From assembly GCA_024763055.1 (NCBI GenBank), contig JANTGH010000002.1, forward strand, positions 1 through 61,565: 61,565 nucleotides of DNA, written 5' to 3'. Positions 47,985-57,710 of this stretch are shown here, in pieces. The notes below the pieces were generated by a model. That model was not told where the DNA came from, ran no database searches, and saw nothing but the letters and a program-made list of their open reading frames with translations. The DNA is from Desulfobulbaceae bacterium. Its GTDB lineage: Bacteria; Desulfobacterota; Desulfobulbia; Desulfobulbales; Desulfobulbaceae. Every line of letters starts with the position of its first letter. Position 1 is the first letter of the stretch. A program made the position numbers and the translations under genes.

Positions 47985-48033
47985 TCATCATTGTGGCTGT
48001 GGCCTGAAATTCTGGTCCAGCAATGATGGTTAC
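47985..48033 (-). repeat. Diverged copy of element B (reverse)
   Basis: Read on the minus strand it begins GTAACCA, continues GCTGGAC and ATTTCAGG, then CAGCCACAA, in the same order and spacing as the two clear B copies. It lies in the gap after the haem-sensor kinase gene; the rest of that gap (47919-48203) shows nothing further. Confidence 0.5.
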
Positions 48034-48203
48034 ATAGGTATCTTGTATCTGTTGCACGTTGTTTTACACCGTTGGCAGTCCCGGTGTTGGCGGTTCCAAT
48101 GGCAGTTTATTCTCAACAATCAAGAAAATTACGACTCGTGCCAGACAGGTTAGTTGTGAAAAGTGAAAGTGGACGATTTTTTTTCTCAGCTATACTGAAA
48201 ATA

Positions 48204-48395
48204 TCACTTCAATACATTTCCCACAGTTACAAATAACCCACCGATTAGACACGAAAACGCCCATATACCGAGAAGGGAAACCGACACAATAAAAAAGGTC
48301 CTCGTAAATTTAAGCAGATCGATGGTATTATTTGATTTCGAGTCACTTTTTGTTACTGCTTTTTCTACGGTTGTGTTCCATTGAACCTGTTCCAT
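48204..48395 (-). CDS. Small membrane protein
   Basis: A 63-aa protein read toward the kinase island. GGAG lies 9 bp before ATG 48395. A polar N-terminus (residues 1-28) is followed by one long or two short membrane segments (TFFIVSVSLLGIWAFSCLIG and GLFVTVGNVL). No family recognised. It stands alone between two plus-strand genes. Confidence 0.55.
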   Translation of the reverse strand: MEQVQWNTTVEKAVTKSDSKSNNTIDLLKFTRTFFIVSVSLLGIWAFSCLIGGLFVTVGNVLK

Positions 48396-48528
48396 TGTTG
48401 GCTACTCCATTGTTTTGATTTTTTTAGAGTTCCTTTATTTTTCACTGCATCCAAAAACCATGCCAGTATATTTTATATAGATAACAGCATGATACAGATA
48501 TTGTTAGAGCAGGAGAAACACTTTTGCT

Positions 48529-48572
48529 GCCACAGTTGTGTGGCAAACAGAAGAATTGCCACATAACCGTGG
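48529..48572 (+). other. Overlapping alternative hairpins upstream of the CDF gene
   Basis: GCCACA-TGTGGC (48529-48544), TGTGGCAA-TTGCCACA (48539-48563) and CCAC-GTGG (48559-48572) cannot all form at once. They lie in the 380-bp gap before the cation transporter (48396-48775), which otherwise shows nothing recognisable. An attenuator or metal-responsive leader is possible but unproven. Confidence 0.3.
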
Positions 48573-48775
48573 TGCATTGATCCGGAATTCTACGTTAAAG
48601 ATTTCTACGATCTACAAGGTAAAGGTGTTTTTGCCTAACGGTACCTGACAGCCATCCTGTCGTATCCCTGTTTTCATTCCTGTAGAAATAGTTTATACAA
48701 CCTCAGGTATTTTTACTTTTTAATCCACATCTATACTGCAGACCTCTCTATTTTCTCCTTTTTGGGAAATAGCTC

Positions 48776-49684
48776 ATGTCACATAACGCAAATTCACTAA
48801 AAAGTATTTTCTTTGCCCTTGGCGCCAATGCCGCAATCGCAGTGGCAAAATTTATTGCCGCCTTTTATACCGGATCCGGAGCAATGATGGCTGAGGCTAT
48901 TCATTCCGTTGCAGACACCGGCAATCAACTTCTACTTCTGCTTGGAATTCGCATGGCGAAAAAACCGCCGTCGCCTGATTTTCCTCTCGGCCATGGCAAA
49001 GAAGTATATTTCTGGTCCTTTATTGTTGCCTTGATGCTTTTCAGCATGGGAGGATTATTTTCCATCTATGAAGGCATTCATAAGCTTCATGCTCCGGAAC
49101 CGCTTAACGCTCCATTTATCGCACTGACGGTTTTGCTGTTTTCCATGGCCGCCGAAGGTGTTTCACTCTGGGGATGCATGCGTGAGGTGAACAAAGAACG
49201 ACAAGGCATGAGGATACGGCAGTGGTTTCGTGAAACCAGAAAATCCGAATTGCTGGTTGTTTTTGGCGAGGATTCAGCCGCGTTGCTTGGCCTGAGCTTT
49301 GCCACCCTTGCCGTTGTGGCAACCATGGTCACCGGTAATCCCACTTATGATGCCCTTGGATCAATAACCATTGGAGTACTTCTTGTTGTGATTGCCCTTT
49401 TTATCGGTATTGAGGTAAAATCCCTTTTGGTTGGTCAGGGGGTTGACCCTGCAGTAAAAAAGGAAATAATGGATTGTCTTTGCAAACAACCCGAAATTGA
49501 TTCGGTTTTGAATCTTTTGACCCTGCAGCTTGGTGAGGATGTAATGGTAGCGGTCAAGGCTAAAATGGAACCGGCGGAAACCTGTGATGCCTTTGTTGAA
49601 AATATCAATCGCTGCGAGTCAGCACTCAGAGAGCAATTCCCGCAAATACTCTGGCTCTTTTTTGAACCGGATAATAAAAAATAA
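48776..49684 (+). CDS. Cation diffusion facilitator transporter
   Basis: A 302-aa inner-membrane metal/proton antiporter, usually for Zn, Fe or Mn. Helices fill residues 10-210. The metal-site motif in TM2 is AEAIHSVADTGNQ, and the second helix pair holds FGEDSAALLG in place of the usual HxxxD, so metal choice may differ. PLGHGKE between TM2 and TM3 is the family marker. The cytoplasmic C-terminal domain is present. The start follows no strong Shine-Dalgarno. Confidence 0.9.
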   Translation: MSHNANSLKSIFFALGANAAIAVAKFIAAFYTGSGAMMAEAIHSVADTGNQLLLLLGIRMAKKPPSPDFPLGHGKEVYFWSFIVALMLFSMGGLFSIYEGIHKLHAPEPLNAPFIALTVLLFSMAAEGVSLWGCMREVNKERQGMRIRQWFRETRKSELLVVFGEDSAALLGLSFATLAVVATMVTGNPTYDALGSITIGVLLVVIALFIGIEVKSLLVGQGVDPAVKKEIMDCLCKQPEIDSVLNLLTLQLGEDVMVAVKAKMEPAETCDAFVENINRCESALREQFPQILWLFFEPDNKK

Positions 49685-49886
49685 CCAGGGTCCAGGAAAA
49701 CAATAATTATCCCGTAACGCGACGGATTCGGTTTTGGTTAACAGCATGAAAAGGGGGTATACTGATGATAAGTAATCCTTTTCACAACGCAAAAGCTGGA
49801 GAAAAAGACAAGCAAGATGGAATAATTATTTTTTTCCGGGGCACTTATCTTATCATCTGAGAAAAATTTCAAATGTAGGGCACACG

Positions 49887-52496
49887 ATGACGACCAAAAA
49901 AATAATTTATCGTAAAGACTATACTCCTCCTTCGTATCTCGTTGATACTGTCGATCTTCAGGTTGAACTTGACCCCTCCGCCACTCTGGTTACGGCAACA
50001 ATGCGGATGCGGGCAAATGGAGATAATCCGGGGCCGCTTGTGCTGGATGGTGAACAGTTCGAACTCCTGACTGTGCGTATCGACGGTAAAGAGCTGTCTC
50101 AACATGACTATAATTTTGCAGGTGGCGCCCTGCGTATTGATGCGGTGCCTGATCATTTTGAACTGCAGGTAATCAATCGGATTAATCCGCAAGAAAATAC
50201 GGCCCTTGAGGGGCTGTATCGTTCTTCCGGTAATTACTGCACCCAATGCGAGGCCGAAGGTTTCAGGCGAATTACCTGTTACCCTGACAGACCTGATATC
50301 ATGGCCGTGTTCACCACCACGGTTATTGGAGACAAAAAAGACTGCCCGGTTCTGCTGGCAAACGGCAACCTGGTGGAAGAGGGTGAGCTTGTGAATGGCC
50401 GTCATTTTGCGCGCTGGCATGATCCCTTTAAAAAACCCTCCTATCTCTTTGCTCTGGTCGCCGGCGATCTTGTGGCCATACAGGATATGTTTATCACGAT
50501 GTCCGGCCGAAAGGTCGACCTGTACATTTATGTGCAGGAACGGAACAGGGAGAAATGTGGCCATGCCATGGAATCTCTACAAAAGGCCATGCGCTGGGAT
50601 GAGGAAAAATTTGGCCGTGAATACGATCTTGACCGCTATATGATTGTGGCGGTGGATGATTTTAATATGGGCGCCATGGAAAACAAGGGACTGAATGTTT
50701 TTAATTCCAAGTACGTGCTGGCCCGCCCGGAAACAGCGACCGACATGGACTATGAAGGCATAGAGGGGGTCATTGCCCACGAATATTTCCATAACTGGAC
50801 CGGTAATCGCATTACATGCCGCGACTGGTTCCAGCTCAGCCTCAAGGAAGGATTGACCGTTTTTCGGGATCAGGAATTCACCAGTGATATGACCTCTCGC
50901 CCGGTGAAACGAATTCATGATGTCAATGTGATCCGCAGCTTTCAATTTCGGGAAGACAGCGGCCCCATGGCCCATCCGGTCAGGCCTGATTCCTTTGTCG
51001 AAATAAATAATTTTTATACCCTGACAGTGTACAACAAGGGCGCCGAAGTGATTCGGATGATCCACACCCTGCTTGGAGATAAGGGATTTTGCAGAGGCAT
51101 GGACCTGTACTTTGAACGTCATGACGGCCAGGCAGTGACCTGTGATGATTTTGTCCAGGCCATGCAGGATGCCAACGGCTTTGATCTTCATCAATTCACA
51201 CGCTGGTATTCCCAGGCAGGAACTCCTGAACTGACACTAAAAACCAAATATGAGCAGGAAAAAAACCGATACCGGCTTACTATCAGGCAAACCTGTCCGC
51301 CGACCCCGGGTCAGGAGAACAAAAAACCGTTTTTCATGCCGGTCAACATCGGTCTATTGGACAGTACCGGCAAAACGTTCTTTGAACAAACGCTCATCCT
51401 TCAGGATGAAGAACAGAACTTTTACTTTAATCACATTGAACACGAGCCGGTCTGCTCCATACTGAGGAATTTTTCTGCCCCGGTGAAAATCAATATGGAA
51501 CGTAGTGATCAGGAACTGGCCTTTCTCATGGCCCATGACTCGGACCCCTTTAACCGCTGGGACGCAGGCCAACAGCTTGCCATGAAGGTGCTGCTTGATG
51601 GAATTGAATCCTTCCAGCAGGGAAAACCTCTTGCGGTGCCCGACTATTTTCACCATGCCTTTGCCGGGCTGCTTGTTGATGAACACTCCGAACCCGCATT
51701 CCTGGCTCAGGCACTGACCCTGCCAAGCGAAAATTGGATAGGACAGCAGCTTCCCATAGTTGATCCTGAAGCTATTTTTTATACTCGTCAGAGCTTGCGG
51801 CGGCAGCTCTCCGAAGAACATCGGGACATACTCTGGGAGAATTATCATCAGCTCGGGACAGAGGACGCTTATGTCTATTCGGCTGCAGAAGCAGGCCGGA
51901 GAAGCCTGAGAAATGTCATGCTCGGCTATCTGCTGGTTGTTGACCAGGATGGTGAAATCGAAGAGGAAGTATTAACTGCCGGTGAGGAGCAATACCTGCA
52001 AAGTGACAACATGACCGAAATCATGGCCGCTTTGTCGGCAGTGGTCAATGCCGATCGAGAACGCGGCAATACGTTACTTGACGATTTTTATTTGAAATGG
52101 CAAAATGATCCACTGGTGGTTGATAAATGGTTGACCCTGCAGGCAACCTGCGTGTTGCCCGGTACGCTCAATCGTGTACAGGCCTTAACAACTCATCCGG
52201 CCTTTTCCCTGAAAAATCCCAACAAGGTTCGTTCTCTTATCGGCGCGTTCTGCTCGGGCAATCATTGGCAGTTTCATAACCCGGATGGTTCAGGCTATCT
52301 TTTTCTTACTGACCATGTTCTGACTCTTGATCCTCTGAATCCGCAAATAGCAGCCCGGTTGTTAACTCCGCTTACCCTTCGGCGCCGGTATGATGAAGTG
52401 AGACGGCACCTCATGAAAAAACAGCTGCAACGCATCAGTGATTCAGAAAACCTGTCCAATGATGTGCGCGAAATTGTTACCAGGAGTCTGGCTTAG
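49887..52496 (+). CDS. pepN: Aminopeptidase N
   Basis: An 869-aa M1-family zinc aminopeptidase. The exopeptidase motif GAMEN appears near residue 259, and the zinc motif HEYFH (HEXXH) near residue 296 with the downstream Glu ligand in LKEGLTVFRDQ. Length and C-terminal helical domain match PepN. The stop codon forms the left end of an inverted-repeat element. No operon partner. Confidence 0.96.
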   Translation: MTTKKIIYRKDYTPPSYLVDTVDLQVELDPSATLVTATMRMRANGDNPGPLVLDGEQFELLTVRIDGKELSQHDYNFAGGALRIDAVPDHFELQVINRINPQENTALEGLYRSSGNYCTQCEAEGFRRITCYPDRPDIMAVFTTTVIGDKKDCPVLLANGNLVEEGELVNGRHFARWHDPFKKPSYLFALVAGDLVAIQDMFITMSGRKVDLYIYVQERNREKCGHAMESLQKAMRWDEEKFGREYDLDRYMIVAVDDFNMGAMENKGLNVFNSKYVLARPETATDMDYEGIEGVIAHEYFHNWTGNRITCRDWFQLSLKEGLTVFRDQEFTSDMTSRPVKRIHDVNVIRSFQFREDSGPMAHPVRPDSFVEINNFYTLTVYNKGAEVIRMIHTLLGDKGFCRGMDLYFERHDGQAVTCDDFVQAMQDANGFDLHQFTRWYSQAGTPELTLKTKYEQEKNRYRLTIRQTCPPTPGQENKKPFFMPVNIGLLDSTGKTFFEQTLILQDEEQNFYFNHIEHEPVCSILRNFSAPVKINMERSDQELAFLMAHDSDPFNRWDAGQQLAMKVLLDGIESFQQGKPLAVPDYFHHAFAGLLVDEHSEPAFLAQALTLPSENWIGQQLPIVDPEAIFYTRQSLRRQLSEEHRDILWENYHQLGTEDAYVYSAAEAGRRSLRNVMLGYLLVVDQDGEIEEEVLTAGEEQYLQSDNMTEIMAALSAVVNADRERGNTLLDDFYLKWQNDPLVVDKWLTLQATCVLPGTLNRVQALTTHPAFSLKNPNKVRSLIGAFCSGNHWQFHNPDGSGYLFLTDHVLTLDPLNPQIAARLLTPLTLRRRYDEVRRHLMKKQLQRISDSENLSNDVREIVTRSLA

Positions 52497-52637
52497 GGCT
52501 ACCTTGAAAAATTGCTCTTTTGCCCGATCACTGCGTCACAGTGAAAAGAAAAATACTCACGTACGACCAATATGCAGCGCCTTTTCTTTTCACTGTTTCT
52601 TGTCCCCGAACAAAATATCTAATTTTTCAAAGCACCC
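52496..52637 (+). repeat. Long imperfect inverted-repeat element (MITE-like)
   Basis: Outer arms are GGGCTACCTTGAAAAATT (52496-52513) and AATTTTTCAAAGCACCC (52621-52637). Inner arms are ACAGTGAAAAGAAAA and TTTTCTTTTCACTGT. The 142-bp sequence folds almost end to end, begins on the last base of the pepN stop, and codes for nothing. From 52638 to 52966 I see no gene or motif apart from the TPR gene's upstream region. Confidence 0.7.
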
Positions 52638-52966
52638 TTGGGAGAAGCGCGGTCTATTTCCCGGACGAAAATCATTCCATTTGGGCTTGGAATAAAACCA
52701 TATACATTCGTATTTTTTTCCAATCCCTCTCCTGTTCAGCGTTTATTTTTGTACAATACGATGAAGAGCAAGGGAAAATATCGACTATATTTCTTGTTGT
52801 CGATATATATCCTCATGTTATTCCGTTGTTTTGTCTAAATATTGCTTAGTTGAGCAAAATTTCTTGTTGATGGCATGCTGGTTTGATATACCAATATATA
52901 AGGATAATTAAATGAAATCGAAGGCGATAGCACTGAAGCCTGAAACTTTAACCTGGGAATATAAGT

Positions 52967-54706
52967 ATGAATTACACTCTGATTGCAGCAATTGTCGTTG
53001 CATTGCTTATCCTTTGTTTTTTTCTGCTGCGCAAGTCCTCAAAAAATGAAAAGGATTCCACTATTGAGGCTCCACCGCCAAGTGCCGGGGAAGGCACAGG
53101 CGATGAAGTTGTTGAAGAACAGGATGAGTCGATCGAGAATATCTTAGAGCAGGAAATTGAACCTGGATCAGAAGTAGAACGGACTGAGACTGAACCTGAG
53201 GAAATCACATTCGAGCAGGCTGGGGATGAAGAGGAAACCGAGATCATATCGGCTGCCGCTGATGAGGAGAGGACAGCCGGCGAGGTTAGTGAAGAACAGG
53301 ATGAGTCGATCGAGGATATCTTAGAGCAGGAAATTAAAGCTGAACCTGAAGAAGAACAGGTTGAGACTGAACCTGAGGAAATTGAATCCGAGTCCATATC
53401 TGAATCAAGTCAGGCGAAAAAAGGTGCTGATGAGATCATTGAAGAGGTGGTTGCGGCTGCAATTGATGAGGAGGCATCCATCCCCACGTTGACGATTGAG
53501 ATTTATGAAACAAGACTTCGTCAAAAAGAAAAACAGCAGCAGAAGGCCCTGGCCGCTGCAATCAGTGAACAGGATGATATCAGGCGTGATCATCTCCAGA
53601 TAGAGCTTGTGGCCATTACCGACAAACTCGCATTACTTTCGGATAGTTACAACGAGGATATTCAATGGCGCAAGGAGGCGCTGGCCGCTCTGGAGCAGTT
53701 CCGGGAAGAAGTGGATCCCTCCGAGTATGTACAGGCCAGGGAAAGTCTGCTCAGCGGTGAAACAGAAACAGCGGAGCAGGTTTTCTCGACTCTCATAGAA
53801 AAGAACGGCCCCTTTGCGGCTCAAGCGGCATTCCATAGCGGACGGCTTGCTGAGGGGAGAGTTGACCTGTACCTGGCCATGGAACGATATCGTACTGCCG
53901 TTGACCTGGATACGGAACGTTGTGATTATCTGCGGGCTGCCGGCGTCATGGCCCGCAAGCTCTATCGCTATCGGGATGCGACTCCCTGGCTTGAAAAGCT
54001 TGTGCAGTTATTGCAGGAAACAGGAAAAGATGATGTAGAGCTTGCCCTTGCCAGACGCGAGCTTGGATATATTTATGCCTTAAATAGTCAGGTTAAAAAG
54101 GCTGGACCACTATATAAACAGGCGATGAAGGCCCTGTCCGGAACACTGGGTCAGGACCATTTGGAAATGGGGTTGAGCTGGTATCAGATAGCTGAACTGC
54201 AGGAGGCCAAGGGCCAGTATGAACAGGCTGAACCGACCTACAGCACAGCCCTTGCCATCATGGAAAAGCAACTTGGACCAGAGCATCCCGGCCTGGACCA
54301 TATTCTGGAAAAACTTGCAGGACTGAATGCTGAGATTGAAGAGGATGATAAGGCTGCGGCACTGTATCAACGGCTCTGTTCCATCCGGGAGAAATCACTG
54401 GGACCGACGCATCCTAAACTTGCCATGGCCTTGCAGCACCTGGCCGAGGCGTACAGGCTGCAGGGCCGGTATGACGTCTCCGAACAGAATTACAGGCAGG
54501 CGCTTACCATCACCGAGGAGAACCACGGCAAGGACCATCCGGCCGTTGCCGCAATACTGCAGGAGATTGCCAAACTCTGCATCAGGCAGAAAAGAAATGA
54601 TGAAGCTGAGAGTCTGCAGCAAAGGGCGACTGAAATTTTTCAGCAGTCCATGCAGGGGCGGGAAGAAAATCTTAACGAGGATGATTTGAACCTGCAGGGT
54701 AAGTAA
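52967..54706 (+). CDS. Membrane-anchored TPR protein with acidic repeats
   Basis: A 579-aa protein. An N-terminal membrane helix (residues 3-21) is followed by a highly acidic low-complexity region (25-170) containing two copies, 59 residues apart, of E-E-Q-D-E-S-I-E-x-I-L-E-Q-E-I. A coiled coil lies near 180-240. The C-terminal half has at least five TPR units of the kinesin-light-chain kind (LGPEHPGLDHILEKLA, LGPTHPKLAMALQHLA, HGKDHPAVAAILQEIA). A scaffold role is expected, partner unknown. The 3' end overlaps dnaE2 by 35 bp. Confidence 0.85.
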   Translation: MNYTLIAAIVVALLILCFFLLRKSSKNEKDSTIEAPPPSAGEGTGDEVVEEQDESIENILEQEIEPGSEVERTETEPEEITFEQAGDEEETEIISAAADEERTAGEVSEEQDESIEDILEQEIKAEPEEEQVETEPEEIESESISESSQAKKGADEIIEEVVAAAIDEEASIPTLTIEIYETRLRQKEKQQQKALAAAISEQDDIRRDHLQIELVAITDKLALLSDSYNEDIQWRKEALAALEQFREEVDPSEYVQARESLLSGETETAEQVFSTLIEKNGPFAAQAAFHSGRLAEGRVDLYLAMERYRTAVDLDTERCDYLRAAGVMARKLYRYRDATPWLEKLVQLLQETGKDDVELALARRELGYIYALNSQVKKAGPLYKQAMKALSGTLGQDHLEMGLSWYQIAELQEAKGQYEQAEPTYSTALAIMEKQLGPEHPGLDHILEKLAGLNAEIEEDDKAAALYQRLCSIREKSLGPTHPKLAMALQHLAEAYRLQGRYDVSEQNYRQALTITEENHGKDHPAVAAILQEIAKLCIRQKRNDEAESLQQRATEIFQQSMQGREENLNEDDLNLQGK

Positions 54707-57700
54707 CGCGCTTCCCTCTTATGGACACGGACGCGACATGATCTACTCGCAGGGTCAGCGCTTCGAAATCCTGCTCCATGATACCTGACAGCACAAGAGG
54801 CGCTTTCCTGTGCAACAGATGGCAGTAGCGATGGTATGTCTCGGGGAAAACCGTACACTCCACCTGTCCTGTTTCATCCTCAAAGGTGAGAAATTCCATG
54901 GGTTGTCCGGTTTTCGTGCCCACGATTTTGGCGGTGATGGGCCAGCCCAGAAAGGATATTTTTTCCCTGTGACCGGCAAATTTGTTGAAATCCTGTGCCA
55001 AAACCATCCCATAACGCCGCCGGTGCTGGTTAAACAGGCAGATGGGGTGGCTGTGGCAGAGAAAACCCAGTACCCGATATTCGTTGCGCAGTTGCTCCAG
55101 CGGATGCCGGCCAGGCAGGTCCGGCAGGGAAGGGGCAGGGGGCGGAAAGAGCCGGTTGACCGCTGAGGCGCGACTCTGCCGCCATTGGGCGAGCTGGTAA
55201 TGCATCCTGCTCCTGTTTGCTGGTTTTTCGACCAATCCATCCAGGGCTCCGGCATGGATAAGCGCCCTGGCCTCATCGTCCGCCGGTCGCACCCGTTGCA
55301 GAAAGTCGAGCATTGAGGCAAATTTTTTTGTATCGCCCTCCATATGCCGCTCCTGCAGGATGCGGTTGCGGGTTGTCTCACTAAGCCCTGCGATTGCCAT
55401 CAGGCCGACCTGGAGCTCTCTTCCGTGTCCGCTCCACGAAATTTTACTGGTATTGACATCCGGCGGCACTATGTGCAACCCCATCCGGCGCGCTTCGGAC
55501 ACATAGGCAAAGGTTGAGTAAAATCCTCCCTGATTGGAGATCACTGCGGCCATGAACTCAGCCGGGTGATGGGCTTTCAAATATGCGGCCTGAAACGATA
55601 CCCGGGCATAGCTTGCCGAATGCGGTTTGCAGAAGGAATACCCGGCAAAACTGAGCATCATCTGCCAGATACTTTCCGCGTCCCGTTCAGAGAGATTCTT
55701 TTCAGCAGCGGCACGGAAAAATCGGTCCCGGAAGTCGGCAAGTTGTCCTTTTTTGTCTTTTTTCGACATGATCTTCCGCAGCCTGTCCCCCTGGGCCGGG
55801 GAAAAGCCAAGCTGGACCGCAACCCGGGCAACATCCTCCTGGTAGACCATGATGCCGTAGGTCTCGCTCAGGATATCCGCTATCAGCGGATGCAGGGGCC
55901 GCCACTCTTCACCATGCAGCCGCTGCAGGTATGTACGGATACAGTCGTTGGCCGCCGGTCGGATAATGGAGGAATGGATGATAAGATGCTCAAAATCACC
56001 ACGCCCTGCCTTTTTCTGCAGAAGCCGCATGGCCGGGCTCTCAATGTAAAAACAGCCCATGGTCCGGCCGGTTTTTATCAGGTGTCTGGCTTCGGTATCC
56101 TCTTCGGGCTGCCATCTGTTTTCATCAAGGTGCACCCCTTTTGCCCGCACTTCGGCCAGGGCATCCCGGATGACGCCAAGACTTCGATTGCCTAACAGAT
56201 CAATCTTGACCAGCCCGGCCTGTTCAGCGCCGTCTTTGTCCCACTGGATAACCGGCACACCTTTGGCTGCCCGCTGCACCGGCACATAATCGGTAACCGG
56301 TTGCGGGGTAATGATAACACCACCCGGGTGGACGGACAGGGTTGTCGGTGTGTTGATCAGGTCCTGAGCCAGGTCGAGGATTTCCGGCCAGGGAGGGGCA
56401 AAGGAGCAGTTGCGCAGACGGGCTGAGGCCAGCAACTGGTCAAGGAGAGTATTCCCCGGCTCCGGGTGAAAACGAAAACCGGAAAGCCTGTTGGTGATTG
56501 TGTTGATTTCGGCAGCCGGAAGGCCAAAGACCTTGGCAATCTCACGAATGGCCTTACGCGGCTGCATGGTGATCATATTGGAGACCATGGCGCAGCGATT
56601 GCCGTATTTCTGGAAGACCGCGTGCAGCACCTGGTCCCGTTCATCCCAGGCAAAGTCGATATCAATATCCGGGGCATCCGTGCGTCCCGGGTTGAGAAAG
56701 CGCTCAAAGTAAAGATTATGGCGGATGGGACAGACATTGGTAATAGAGAGGCAGTAACTGACAAGGGAGGCAGCGCCTGATCCGCGACCACAGGTGCGGG
56801 ACACGGGCCGAACAATATCGCGCACCACAAGAAAGTAGCTTGAAAATCCCATGGAAGCAATGATCTGCAACTCATAGTTCAACCTTTTTATTACCTTCTT
56901 CGGCAGAGGTGATCCATAACGCTGCCTTGCCCCGTCCAGGGCTGCCCGTTGGAGCAGGTCATCAGCTTCCCGGGGAGAACAATTTTTGTAGGGCGGCAGG
57001 ACAAGACCGAATTCAGGCCCGCGAAATGCGCACCGCTCGCCAATGGCACGGGTATTGTGGAGCACTTCCGGCCAGATCTGATATCTGCGTTCATATTCCC
57101 TGGTGCTGAGCAATCGTTTTTCCGCATTCACTTGCTGCTCGGCAGGCAGCCGCGAAACCTGGCAGTTACCGGCAACGGCCCGCAGGATCTGTTGTTTTTT
57201 TGCCTCGCCTTGCGCAAGAATAGAGGTATCGGCCACGGCCACGGACGGGACGTCCAGGCAGTGGGCATGCTTGCGCAGTTCACTGCCCTGTTGATCTGGT
57301 CGACGGGTAATGGCGGCAGCCGTATCCAACTCCATCTCCCGCCACCTGGTCAGCAGGTTTTTGTGGTCGGTCAGGAGGACGAGTCCCTGCAACCGGTTTT
57401 CGGGAAAGGAAGGGAGCGGGGTGTTGCTCAGGTGGATGTCTGTGATCAGGCGGCAGAGATTGGTATATCCCGCCGAGGTCTTGACCAGGAAAAAGGCCCG
57501 TTCATCATTGCTGCGCACTTCAGCCCCGATAATGGGCCGGATATCATAGCGGGCGCAACCATTCACAAAATCCCACAGGCCGTAGAGGTTGTTGATGTCG
57601 GTGAGGCCGATGGAGCTATGGCCGAGTTCTTTTGCCCGCCTGCACAGGGAATCGCAGGACGTCGGCGACTGGAGCAGGGAGTAATGGGAGTGCAGGCCCA

Positions 57701-57710
57701 GGGGAATCAT
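54672..57710 (-). CDS. dnaE2: Error-prone DNA polymerase III alpha subunit
   Basis: A 1012-aa C-family polymerase that, with ImuB, carries out damage-induced translesion synthesis. The PHP domain is at the N-terminus (GLHSHYSLLQSPTS), the palm has the catalytic PDIDIDF near residue 347, and an OB-fold lies near the C-terminus (FLGWPITAKIVGTKTGQPMEF). Its ATG overlaps the imuB stop by 4 bp, as in other imuB-dnaE2 operons. Shorter than replicative DnaE and without its C-terminal tau-binding region. Confidence 0.93.
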   Translation of the reverse strand: MIPLGLHSHYSLLQSPTSCDSLCRRAKELGHSSIGLTDINNLYGLWDFVNGCARYDIRPIIGAEVRSNDERAFFLVKTSAGYTNLCRLITDIHLSNTPLPSFPENRLQGLVLLTDHKNLLTRWREMELDTAAAITRRPDQQGSELRKHAHCLDVPSVAVADTSILAQGEAKKQQILRAVAGNCQVSRLPAEQQVNAEKRLLSTREYERRYQIWPEVLHNTRAIGERCAFRGPEFGLVLPPYKNCSPREADDLLQRAALDGARQRYGSPLPKKVIKRLNYELQIIASMGFSSYFLVVRDIVRPVSRTCGRGSGAASLVSYCLSITNVCPIRHNLYFERFLNPGRTDAPDIDIDFAWDERDQVLHAVFQKYGNRCAMVSNMITMQPRKAIREIAKVFGLPAAEINTITNRLSGFRFHPEPGNTLLDQLLASARLRNCSFAPPWPEILDLAQDLINTPTTLSVHPGGVIITPQPVTDYVPVQRAAKGVPVIQWDKDGAEQAGLVKIDLLGNRSLGVIRDALAEVRAKGVHLDENRWQPEEDTEARHLIKTGRTMGCFYIESPAMRLLQKKAGRGDFEHLIIHSSIIRPAANDCIRTYLQRLHGEEWRPLHPLIADILSETYGIMVYQEDVARVAVQLGFSPAQGDRLRKIMSKKDKKGQLADFRDRFFRAAAEKNLSERDAESIWQMMLSFAGYSFCKPHSASYARVSFQAAYLKAHHPAEFMAAVISNQGGFYSTFAYVSEARRMGLHIVPPDVNTSKISWSGHGRELQVGLMAIAGLSETTRNRILQERHMEGDTKKFASMLDFLQRVRPADDEARALIHAGALDGLVEKPANRSRMHYQLAQWRQSRASAVNRLFPPPAPSLPDLPGRHPLEQLRNEYRVLGFLCHSHPICLFNQHRRRYGMVLAQDFNKFAGHREKISFLGWPITAKIVGTKTGQPMEFLTFEDETGQVECTVFPETYHRYCHLLHRKAPLVLSGIMEQDFEALTLRVDHVASVSIRGKRVTYPAGSNHPR

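Noticed and set aside
48541-48560. Sigma-54 promoter TGGCA...TTGCC upstream of the CDF gene
   Set aside because: The spacing between the GG and GC elements is four bases too long; the bases are better explained as hairpin arms.
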